Part shown: positions 14,824-22,911 of the stretch, piece by piece | Layout of the letters: each line of letters starts with the position of its first letter | Position numbering within the stretch: the stretch's first letter is position 1 | Origin: a marine bacterium B5-7 | GTDB taxonomy: Bacteria > Pseudomonadota > Gammaproteobacteria > BQJM01 | Assembly (NCBI GenBank): GCA_021604705.1 | Contig: BQJM01000010.1 | Location: 1 to 48,896 of the forward strand | DNA length: 48,896 nucleotides | Direction of reading: 5' to 3' | Translations under genes and position numbers: made by a program | The notes under the pieces: model-generated | Seen by the model: the letters and a program-made list of their open reading frames with translations, nothing else | The model's database searches: none | What the model was told of the DNA's origin: nothing

Positions 14824-16563
14824 TTAATCCAATTGGAATTTCTTTTCAGCAAGCACATAGAGTGGTCGCCATAAAAAGTGATTCAGTAATAAAACAAAGA
14901 CGCACATGGCCGCAATACCCAAGGCAATCCGCGAAAAATCGCCTTCTGTCGTGTATTTAGCGATATAAGCACCTAAACCAGTCGCTCTTAGCGTTGTGTG
15001 ACCCCAAGTAACGACCTCCGCCACGATGCTCGCATTCCAGGCACCGCCTGCTGCGGTAATGGCGCCAGTAATGTAATACGGAAAGATACCCGGCAAAATA
15101 AAGCGTGACCACCACAACCAGCCACGAACATTGAAATTCTCTGTCGCGTAATGTAATTCTTTTGGCAGTACAGATACACCTGCGATGACGTTAAACAAAA
15201 TGTACCATTGCGTGCCTAGGATCATTAATGGTGCAGTCCAAATTTCCACATTCAAGTGGTAGCGCATGATCATCATGACGACCACAGGGAATAGCAAGTA
15301 CGCGGGGAATGCCGCTAAAAATTGCGCGATGGGCTGAATGATTTCGGCAGCGCGTGGACGCAGGCCAATCCAGACACCGATAGGAACCCAAACAATGGTG
15401 CAGAGAATAATGAGGATAATCACACGAATCCCCGTAAATAAGCCTAATAGCATCACGTGACCGACCTCGTGCCAAGTGAGCGCCGGGCCGATAACCTTGA
15501 CCAGAAAGTGTAATGTAAGTGCCGCAAACACGGATAAAAACGTCCACCAAAATATATTCGCGATGCGATCGCCTACGCCTGCGGGTAGCACGGGTTTTAG
15601 GTAGGTTTTTCGGCGCGGCACGCGAAAATTGACCATGGCATCTAATGCGATAGCGAGCCAGCTGCCAATCCATTGCAGCAATCGCGTACGTTTTAACATA
15701 GTTGCTAGCCAGGAGTGTGCTTCGAGCTCCCCCCCCTCTTGTTCCGCTTTAAATTTTTCAGCCCAGGCGACCAGCGGTCTAAAGAGAATTTGATCGTAGA
15801 GTAAAATCACACAAAACATCGCAATAATGGCGTAGGTAACCGCTTGCATATCGGCTTTATCGATGGCGACAGCAATGTAAGATCCAATGCCGGGCAATAA
15901 AATCGTTTGATGGGCCACGGAAATCGCTTCGGATGCTACCACAAAAAACCAGCCAGCAGACATCGACATCATCGTGTTCCATAGCAGGCCAGGCATGGAA
16001 AAAGGGACTTCTATGCGCCAGAAACGCTGCCAGGCTGATAAATGTAGCATGTCAGCGGCTTCGCGTAAGTCATGAGGCACGGTTTTTATCGTTTGATAAA
16101 ATCCCAGGACCATATTCCAGGCTTGCGATGTAAAAATCACAAAAATACAGGCGCACTGCGGTCCTAATAAACTATTCGGAAAAATTTTAATGAAAGCAAC
16201 AACAGAAATAGCTAAAAAACCGAGGATAGGCACAGACTGCATGACATCGACAAAAGGAATAATAATTTTTTCTGCCCGTTTATTTTTGGCTGCCCAGGTA
16301 CCGAAGATAAACGTAAATAATAGAGAAAACACCAAAGCAATTAACATGCGCGATACGGTTTGACCTGCATAAGTGGGCAGCATTTTATAAGAAAGTGAAA
16401 TGGGTAATGCTTGCCCTAATCGATAGGGCGCATCCATGCTGCGCGCATTGATGGTGAAAATCAGAATGAGACAAAAGACAAGCAACAGTGCGAGCAAATC
16501 CCAATGGTTGGGCATGATCGCTGTTTTGCGGTGGGCAAATAGGTCATGTTTTTGTTGAGACAT
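14824..16563 (-). CDS. ABC transporter permease with two fused membrane domains
   Basis: The 579-aa protein contains two copies of a binding-protein-dependent permease domain, each with about six membrane segments, joined by a hydrophilic linker near residues 285-320 (SHSWLATMLKRTRLLQ region). Each half has the EAA-type coupling loop: LREAADMLHLSAWQRFWRIEVP in the first, and LHYATENFNVRGWLWWSRFILP in the second. These loops contact the ATPase. Fused duplicated permeases of this type belong to the nitrate/sulfonate importer class. It is the first gene of a two-gene operon with the ATPase. The ribosome binding site AGAGGG is well placed. Confidence 0.92.
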   Translation of the reverse strand: MSQQKHDLFAHRKTAIMPNHWDLLALLLVFCLILIFTINARSMDAPYRLGQALPISLSYKMLPTYAGQTVSRMLIALVFSLLFTFIFGTWAAKNKRAEKIIIPFVDVMQSVPILGFLAISVVAFIKIFPNSLLGPQCACIFVIFTSQAWNMVLGFYQTIKTVPHDLREAADMLHLSAWQRFWRIEVPFSMPGLLWNTMMSMSAGWFFVVASEAISVAHQTILLPGIGSYIAVAIDKADMQAVTYAIIAMFCVILLYDQILFRPLVAWAEKFKAEQEGGELEAHSWLATMLKRTRLLQWIGSWLAIALDAMVNFRVPRRKTYLKPVLPAGVGDRIANIFWWTFLSVFAALTLHFLVKVIGPALTWHEVGHVMLLGLFTGIRVIILIILCTIVWVPIGVWIGLRPRAAEIIQPIAQFLAAFPAYLLFPVVVMMIMRYHLNVEIWTAPLMILGTQWYILFNVIAGVSVLPKELHYATENFNVRGWLWWSRFILPGIFPYYITGAITAAGGAWNASIVAEVVTWGHTTLRATGLGAYIAKYTTEGDFSRIALGIAAMCVFVLLLNHFLWRPLYVLAEKKFQLD

Positions 16564-16622
16564 AACAACGCCCTCTTAAGCCGATCAAATGAAGTCGTCA
16601 TGATAACGGTAAAGAGCGGGGG

Positions 16623-17696
16623 TTAAAAGTGAAAATCAGAGAAATTAGTGCTCTGCATTTCTATTAGTCGGCTTTGTGTGCGTAAAAAATCGAAACGTGC
16701 GATGCCTGTTGGATAGAGTTCAGCAACCGGCACCTTAGACTGCATAATCAACGGAATTTTTTTGTCATAGCAAACATCGACTAAGGCGATGAAATTGATG
16801 ATCCAGTCATGCCGTTTTGCGGGGATTTGAGGGATGGCACTGATGAGTAAAACGTCGGCGAGTGCGGCAATGGCCAAATAATCACGTTGGCAGCGAGGAA
16901 TGCTGCAAAGTGCTTGGAAATCAAACCAAAAAATTCGGTCGGTTTGCGCTAATACGGCAATATCTCGTTGTTCAATGCGGATGGTTTTGGGTGTGGGTGT
17001 TTTTCCTTGTGTGAGCTTGGAAAACCATGTTTGCATGTGCGTATCGGTTTCTTCCTTAATGGGTGTGAAGAAAATATTAGCAAGGGATTGTTGGGTTTGT
17101 CGATAATCATGCGCAGAAGAAAAGCTAAATGTTTGCGTGTGTTGTTGGATTAGCTTAATCGCAGGTAAAAACTGCATGCGCTGCAGTCCGCCCTCATATA
17201 AATGTTCTGGTGGAATATTTGATGTGGTGATCAAACAAATGCCTTCATTAAATAATGCGGTGAGCAGTCCGCTCAATAGCATGGCGTTGGTGATATCTTT
17301 CACGAAAAATTCATCGAAGCATAATACACAAGTTTGTGATGACAGACGCTTTGCCAGCTGTTTTAAAGGATTTTTCTTGCCCTGTTGGATTTTTAGTTCT
17401 TCATGCGCCCAGGCCATGAATGCATGAAAATGCACGCGCAGTTTATTGTCAAAGGGTAAGCTTTGATAAAACATGTCCATCAGTTTTGTTTTTCCAATGC
17501 CGACAGAGCCTACCATGTATAAGCCTTTCACGGGGCGTTTCTTCTGAAAGCATGAGATAAAACGATCCCACCAGCTTTGTCGCTTGATGAGCGCTTGACG
17601 ACAAACATCTAATAAAGCCAGGGCCGCTTCCTGTTCAGGATCGGCAACAATTTGTGCGTTTGCGAGTTGTTGTTGATAGCTTTGTCGTAAGTTCAT
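16623..17696 (-). CDS. zapE: Cell division protein ZapE (AFG1-like ATPase)
   Basis: ZapE is an AFG1-type ATPase that acts at the division site and influences FtsZ ring stability. Walker A GSVGIGKT is at residues 63-70, followed by KLMDMFYQSL and the RVHFHAFMAWAHEEL segment typical of the family. Walker B is in VLCFDEFFVKDI near residues 133-144, and TTSNIPPEHLYEGGLQR is a further AFG1 signature. The length of 357 aa is close to E. coli ZapE (375). It is divergent from the SLC13 transporter gene with a 41-bp gap. Confidence 0.95.
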   Translation of the reverse strand: MNLRQSYQQQLANAQIVADPEQEAALALLDVCRQALIKRQSWWDRFISCFQKKRPVKGLYMVGSVGIGKTKLMDMFYQSLPFDNKLRVHFHAFMAWAHEELKIQQGKKNPLKQLAKRLSSQTCVLCFDEFFVKDITNAMLLSGLLTALFNEGICLITTSNIPPEHLYEGGLQRMQFLPAIKLIQQHTQTFSFSSAHDYRQTQQSLANIFFTPIKEETDTHMQTWFSKLTQGKTPTPKTIRIEQRDIAVLAQTDRIFWFDFQALCSIPRCQRDYLAIAALADVLLISAIPQIPAKRHDWIINFIALVDVCYDKKIPLIMQSKVPVAELYPTGIARFDFLRTQSRLIEMQSTNFSDFHF

Positions 17697-17737
17697 GGAG
17701 CAGCTGGTATAGTGAAAACCCCTATTCTAAATGACTT

Positions 17738-19522
17738 GTGACACGGATGCATCCTGCGACCATCATTTTAGCGATTTTATCAGTCTGTATGCTGCTCTTT
17801 ATCTGGGGGCGGTTTCGCTATGACGTGATTGCACTCGGTGGGTTGATGACAGCTGTCTTGCTGCATGCGGTGCATTTCTCTGATGCGTATAGTGGTTTAA
17901 GTAATCCAGCGGTCATTACGGTGATGTGCGTCATGATTATGACCCGAGCCATTACTTTGTCTGGTTTGGTTGATAAATTAGTTGATAAAATGGTGGTTGC
18001 CAGTAAATCAACGACGATGCATTTATGCTTGCTGACCGGTTTAGCCGGTATTTTATCGGGTTTTATGAATAATGTGGCTGCATTGGCTTTGTTAATGCCG
18101 GTTGCCATTGAAACAGCACAGCGCCAAAAACGCTCCCCTTCTTTAGTATTGATGCCGCTAGCTTTTGCTTCCGTGTTGGGTGGTTTGGTTTCATTGATTG
18201 GTACACCACCTAATTTATTGATTGCGGCATTTCGGCAAAAAAGTTTGGGCCAGCCGTTTGCGATGTTTGATTTTGCCAAAGTTGGTTTAAGTGTGGCGGT
18301 CGTTGGTATTGTGTTTTTGGCCTTGCTGGGTTGGCGTTTACTGCCAGAGCGACGTAAGGCTAAGGCGTCTAAAGCCGATTTGTATCAAATGCAAGATTAT
18401 TTAAGCGAAATTAAAATTCCTGATGGATCTGATATGATTGGCAAGCCGATGTCAGCACTAGAAACCTTGGTGCCTGGGGAGTTAATCATTGTCGGCTTGA
18501 TTCGTGAAGGACAACGTAAAAACATCTACAATCCTAGTGCGACAGTGCAAGCAAAGGATATCTTTATTATTGAATCATCGCATGATGATTTGCACCAATT
18601 AGTTGAGGTCGGCAAGTTTGAATTAATGGTGGGACAGAAATTATCCTCAGAGTTATTACGCTCAAAAGAAGTTGACCTCATAGAAGCCGTTGTGCAACCC
18701 GGATCACGTGTTGCAGGGCGTTCTTCACAGAGTTTACGTTTACGTTCACGCTTGCGCATAAATTTATTGGCCATTGCTCGGCATGGCTCACCGCTGAGAA
18801 AGCGTATTCATGAGTTGTCTTTGCAAGCAGGTGATGTGGTCTTATTGCAAGGAGAGCGAGAAAATCTAATTGATGGTGTTGTGCGCTTAGGCTTGCTGCC
18901 ATTGGTTAAACGAGAAGCGAAAAAAGCCTTAACCAAGCGCGCCATGTTACCTGTTTTCTTGTTTGTTGCCGCGATTTTAGCGTCGGTTTTTCATGTGTTG
19001 CCGGTGCAGGTGGCCTTTACAATTACGGCATTGTTGATGGTTGTGTTGGATTGTTTGCCTATGCGCTTTCTCTACGACAGTATTGATTGGTCGGTGATTA
19101 TCTTGCTGGCAGCGTTTATTCCCTTAGGTGGTGCGCTGCAGCAAACCGGTGGCACAGCGATGATTGCACAAGGTTTTTTGCATGTATCAGGCCATTTATC
19201 GCCGGCCTGGGTGGTGGGTTTGTTGATGTTTTTTACCATGACCTTGTCTGACTTAATGAATAATGCCGCAACGACCGTGATTATGGCGCCGATTGCCATG
19301 AGCCTTGCGCAGGCTTATCAGGTGCATGTTGATCCCTTATTAATGGCGGTTGCGATCGGCGCATCATGCTCCTTCTTAACGCCTGTGGCGCATCAAAACA
19401 ATACTTTGGTGATGGGCCCTGGTGGTTATAAGTTTTTAGATTATATGCGGCTGGGTTTGCCGTTGGAGCTACTTGTGTTAGCAGTGGCGTGGCCGATGGT
19501 GTTGATCATGTGGCCGTTATGA
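17738..19522 (+). CDS. SLC13-family anion/sodium symporter with two TrkA-C (RCK) domains
   Basis: This 594-aa membrane transporter has two groups of hydrophobic segments (about 5-200 and 400-594) around a soluble middle with two RCK-C/TrkA-C domains (about 215-300 and 310-390). The family marker GFMNNVAALALLMPVAIETA lies in the first half and its counterpart TLSDLMNNAATTVIMAPIAMS in the second. SGLIDTPPN-like LIGTPPNLLIAAFR is also visible. Such proteins import sulfate, di- or tricarboxylates; the substrate here is unknown. The start is uncertain: GTG at 17738 or ATG at 17747. Confidence 0.9.
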   Translation: MTRMHPATIILAILSVCMLLFIWGRFRYDVIALGGLMTAVLLHAVHFSDAYSGLSNPAVITVMCVMIMTRAITLSGLVDKLVDKMVVASKSTTMHLCLLTGLAGILSGFMNNVAALALLMPVAIETAQRQKRSPSLVLMPLAFASVLGGLVSLIGTPPNLLIAAFRQKSLGQPFAMFDFAKVGLSVAVVGIVFLALLGWRLLPERRKAKASKADLYQMQDYLSEIKIPDGSDMIGKPMSALETLVPGELIIVGLIREGQRKNIYNPSATVQAKDIFIIESSHDDLHQLVEVGKFELMVGQKLSSELLRSKEVDLIEAVVQPGSRVAGRSSQSLRLRSRLRINLLAIARHGSPLRKRIHELSLQAGDVVLLQGERENLIDGVVRLGLLPLVKREAKKALTKRAMLPVFLFVAAILASVFHVLPVQVAFTITALLMVVLDCLPMRFLYDSIDWSVIILLAAFIPLGGALQQTGGTAMIAQGFLHVSGHLSPAWVVGLLMFFTMTLSDLMNNAATTVIMAPIAMSLAQAYQVHVDPLLMAVAIGASCSFLTPVAHQNNTLVMGPGGYKFLDYMRLGLPLELLVLAVAWPMVLIMWPL

Positions 19523-19542
19523 TGCTGTTGCACATAAAGCGT

Positions 19543-19655
19543 AAAGCGGATCGCGATCTAACTTTCAAAAATACGCACACTAACCGCCATCCCTGGCGCT
19601 CGATGCCGGCATCCCTGCCGCCAACGATTTTTGAAAGTTAGATCACGATCCGCTT
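19543..19655. mobile_element. Small element with 29-bp inverted repeats (MITE-like)
   Basis: The left arm 19543-19572 and right arm 19627-19655 are complementary at 28 of 29 positions. AAGCGGATCGCGATCTAAC on the left mirrors GTTAGATCACGATCCGCTT on the right. The 54-bp centre carries a degraded dispersed-repeat palindrome (CCCTGGCGCTCGATGCCGGC). The element has no gene and lies between two transporter genes. A very strong transcription terminator is the alternative reading, but no T run follows. Confidence 0.6.
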
Positions 19656-19680
19656 GTAAACATTATGAGAGCTATATTAC

Positions 19681-20625
19681 ATGACATTACATATTATCAG
19701 TCTTTTGCTTAGTTTTTTGGTGTTGGTATTCGCAGCGGATAGTTTTGTGAAAGGCGCTTCTCGCATTGCCTGTCGCTGGCATGTTTCACCCTTATTAATT
19801 GGTTTAACCGTGGTGGCCCTCGGAACCTCAGCGCCGGAAATTGTGGTGGCGATCACGGCGGCAGTGCAGAAACAAGGGGCTTTGGCGATTGGCAGTGCGC
19901 TGGGCTCAAACATTGCAAATGTTGGGATTGTGTTAGGTGGTTGCGCCTTGTTTTCTCCTATTCCTGTGCGTCGCGCGATTTTGCGTCGCGAGTATATTGT
20001 TTTGTTATTAGCAACCATTGTTGCGGTTTTATTGATGATGGATGGCGACTTAAGTCATCGCGATGGTTTGTGTTTAATTGCTTTATTTACTGTGTTTTTA
20101 GTAACGGCTGTGATCTACACGCGCAAACATCGTCGTGAATTTTCACAGACTTCTGATGCTGAAAAAATTGATGCGCAGGGCGCCGCATGGCCATGGTTGC
20201 TATTGGGCTTGGTGTTGTTACCGATTACAGCGAATGTCTTTGTGCATCATGCGCTGGGGATTGCACGGTCGTTAGGTGTGCATGAGTCGGTGGTTGGTTT
20301 ATCCATGGTGGCGATTGGGACCAGTGTGCCAGAGCTCGCGACCTCATTGGTTGGCATGATGAAAGGCCAACATGATATGGCGATTGGGAATGTGTTGGGA
20401 TCCAATATCTTTAATTTACTCGCCGTGTTGCCCTTCCCCGGATTGTTTGATCCCGGCAAGTTGCCCCCCCACTTCGTTAGCCGAGATTTACCGGCTGTGA
20501 TGATTAGTACCCTCGCTATTTTCTTGGTGGGCTTTGCTTGGGGCGGACGTGATGGTCGTATTAATCGCTGGGAAGGTGCGCTGCTCTTACTGGGTTACGC
20601 CGCGTATTTGTGGATTTTGTTTTGA
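19681..20625 (+). CDS. Calcium/sodium antiporter (CaCA family, YrbG-like)
   Basis: The 314-aa membrane protein has the two alpha-repeats of Ca2+/cation antiporters. The first contains GTSAPEIVVAITAA and GSALGSNIANVGIVLG; the second contains GTSVPELATSLVG and GNVLGSNIFNLLAVLP. The acidic residues in GTSxPE bind the cation. About ten membrane segments can be read, and the length fits YrbG-type exchangers. It probably exports Ca2+ across the inner membrane. It is likely monocistronic; the MITE-like inverted repeat lies immediately upstream and may influence expression. Confidence 0.94.
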   Translation: MTLHIISLLLSFLVLVFAADSFVKGASRIACRWHVSPLLIGLTVVALGTSAPEIVVAITAAVQKQGALAIGSALGSNIANVGIVLGGCALFSPIPVRRAILRREYIVLLLATIVAVLLMMDGDLSHRDGLCLIALFTVFLVTAVIYTRKHRREFSQTSDAEKIDAQGAAWPWLLLGLVLLPITANVFVHHALGIARSLGVHESVVGLSMVAIGTSVPELATSLVGMMKGQHDMAIGNVLGSNIFNLLAVLPFPGLFDPGKLPPHFVSRDLPAVMISTLAIFLVGFAWGGRDGRINRWEGALLLLGYAAYLWILF

Positions 20626-20650
20626 TGACAAAAAAGGTAATGTATTGCAT

Positions 20651-20737
20651 ATATTTAATATGGCATGTTAAATATGCATGAAAAATAGCTTGAAAAATGA
20701 GAAAAACCATGTATATTTAATATTCCATATTAAATAT
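20651..20737. promoter_or_regulatory. Two AT-rich palindromes and promoter before the second DUF4143 ATPase gene
   Basis: Two 25-bp palindromes, 20651-20675 and 20713-20737, share the form ATATTTAATAT-n-ATRTTAAATAT and are centred 62 bp apart. TTGAAA (20690-20695) and TATATT (20712-20717) are 16 bp apart, placing the second palindrome across the -10 box and the first upstream. This is the layout of an autoregulated operator pair. The gene begins at 20751. Confidence 0.7.
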
Positions 20738-20750
20738 ACGCAGAGAGTTT

Positions 20751-21905
20751 ATGTATCAACAGCGCACGCTAGAAGCAATACTACAATCTCAACTAAAACA
20801 TTTTTGTGCTGTGGGCGTGACGGGTCCGCGTCAGTCTGGTAAGTCAACATTGCTACGGCATATGCTACCTGATTACCGTTATGTTACGTTCGACAAGCAG
20901 GCGAATGTTAACTTTTTTCAAGATGATCCAGATACGTTTATGAGGGAATATGCCGATCGCGTAATTTTTGATGAAGCGCAAAAGCAACCATTGATTTTTG
21001 AATACTTAAAAGTGGCCATTGATAACGATCGTGATAACTATGGAAAATTTGTCGTCTCTGGGTCAAATCAATTTAACTTACAGGCTAATATTTCAGAATC
21101 GTTGGCTGGGCGTATTGGTCTATTGACTCTACTACCCTTACAGTTTTCTGAAATACCAGAAACGCTGCACCAAGCATCTGTTTACAAGGGTGGGTTTCCC
21201 GAGTTAATTAAACAAGCGTATGTGCAGGATAGGGCATGGTTTGAGGCGTATGTGGATACCTATGTGAATAAGGATGTGCGTCAGGTCGAAAACATTGGTA
21301 ATTTACGCGATTTTCGACGACTGCTTTATTTGCTTGCCGCACACACTGGGCAAACGCTCAATATGTCGAGTTATGCTAAGGCATTGGGTGTGTCTGTTCC
21401 AACGATTAAGCGGTGGATTTCTGTGCTCGAGGCCTCATATATTATTTATCTGTTGCCGCCTTATTTTAAAAATTTGGGAAAACGTTTGGTGAAAAGCCCA
21501 AAGATTTATTTTTACGATACAGGCTTAGTGTCTTTTCTAACCGGGATAGAAACCAAAGCACACTTTGAGCAAGGTTTGTTGGCTGGACCACTGTTTGAAA
21601 ACTATGTGATTAGTGAAGTGCTGAAGTTAAAACATCATCATCAGACATTTGAGGAGCTTTATTACTTACGTACAGCTAATGGCGAAGAAATCGATTTGAT
21701 TATTGATAATAAGCGTGAACAAATCTACGTAGAGATCAAAAAATCCGGCACATTTAGCGTGAAAATGGCGAGCACACTCAAGAAATATGTGGAAAAACCG
21801 AATCGCGGGGTTGTTGTGTATCGTGGAGATAGTCAGCGTTATACTGAAGATATTCAGTTTATGCACTACGACGATTTTTTTGATGCGTTGTCATCTCGCC
21901 AATGA
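20751..21905 (+). CDS. AAA ATPase with DUF4143 C-terminal domain (copy 2)
   Basis: This 384-aa protein has Walker A GPRQSGKS (residues 25-32) and Walker B RVIFDEAQ (Asp74-Glu75), followed by FVVSGSNQFNL. A helix-turn-helix-like stretch (NMSSYAKALGVSVPTIKRWISVLEASYIIYLL) lies in the middle. The DUF4143 C-terminus has GEEIDLIID...IYVEIKK, a D...ExK pattern like PD-(D/E)XK enzymes. The family's role is unproven. It is distinct from copy 1 at 8179-9501, with different upstream palindromes, so it probably arrived independently. It ends 5 bp from the convergent ferredoxin gene, at a palindromic repeat. Confidence 0.92.
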   Translation: MYQQRTLEAILQSQLKHFCAVGVTGPRQSGKSTLLRHMLPDYRYVTFDKQANVNFFQDDPDTFMREYADRVIFDEAQKQPLIFEYLKVAIDNDRDNYGKFVVSGSNQFNLQANISESLAGRIGLLTLLPLQFSEIPETLHQASVYKGGFPELIKQAYVQDRAWFEAYVDTYVNKDVRQVENIGNLRDFRRLLYLLAAHTGQTLNMSSYAKALGVSVPTIKRWISVLEASYIIYLLPPYFKNLGKRLVKSPKIYFYDTGLVSFLTGIETKAHFEQGLLAGPLFENYVISEVLKLKHHHQTFEELYYLRTANGEEIDLIIDNKREQIYVEIKKSGTFSVKMASTLKKYVEKPNRGVVVYRGDSQRYTEDIQFMHYDDFFDALSSRQ

Positions 21906-21908
21906 CGT

Positions 21909-22243
<335 letters not shown>

Positions 22244-22726
22244 TTATTTAAATTGTTCTTTTAGTGCATCAGCCACAACTGGATGCACAAATTGACTGAA
22301 ATCCCCGCCTAATCGCGCCACTTCTTTTACCATGCTGGCAGAAATAAAGGTGTAGTTTTCATGCGGGGTTAAAAATAATGTTTCGATGGATGCATCGAGT
22401 TGACGATTCATGCCCGCTAGTTGGAATTCATAATCAAAGTCAGTGACGGCACGCAGTCCCCGTAAAATAGCAGCTGCATTTTGTTGTTTCACAAACGCTA
22501 CGAGCAAACCGTCAAAAGGCATGACGGTAATATGATCGTGTGCTGCGAATATTTGCGTTGCGAGTGCAACACGCTCATCTAAATGAAATAAGGGTTGTTT
22601 TTGCGGGTTAGCCGCGACAGCCACAATGACTTTATCGAATAACTTGCCCGCGCGCACCGCAATATCCACGTGACCATTGGTCAGCGGATCGAAAGTACCG
22701 GGGTAAATTATTGTCGTTGGCATCAT
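22244..22726 (-). CDS. coaD: Phosphopantetheine adenylyltransferase (CoaD)
   Basis: CoaD transfers AMP to 4'-phosphopantetheine to give dephospho-CoA, the penultimate step of CoA synthesis. The 160-aa protein has the nucleotidyltransferase T/HxGH motif in YPGTFDPLTNGHVDI, the AANPQKQPLF segment, RGLRAVTDFDYEFQLAGMNR, and the ISASMVKEVARLGGD motif (ISSxxVRE type). The length matches the family (E. coli 159). It heads a two-gene operon with the ferredoxin. The frame allows a second Met start one codon later. Confidence 0.97.
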   Translation of the reverse strand: MMPTTIIYPGTFDPLTNGHVDIAVRAGKLFDKVIVAVAANPQKQPLFHLDERVALATQIFAAHDHITVMPFDGLLVAFVKQQNAAAILRGLRAVTDFDYEFQLAGMNRQLDASIETLFLTPHENYTFISASMVKEVARLGGDFSQFVHPVVADALKEQFK

Positions 22727-22911
22727 CGCTTCCTCTCAGGCCCTGTAAGGTAAAGGATTTGTGCATGGGCGGCAAGTCCATGAAAGATCATAAAAACACC
22801 TCAGGCGATGTTAAAATGCTCTTTTAAGCCGCCTAAGCCCAAGATAAACTGTTCTTATATTGCCCGTTTCGTGCGATTTATGATAGACTGCTGCCCACGT
22901 TAGTTTTTTAT

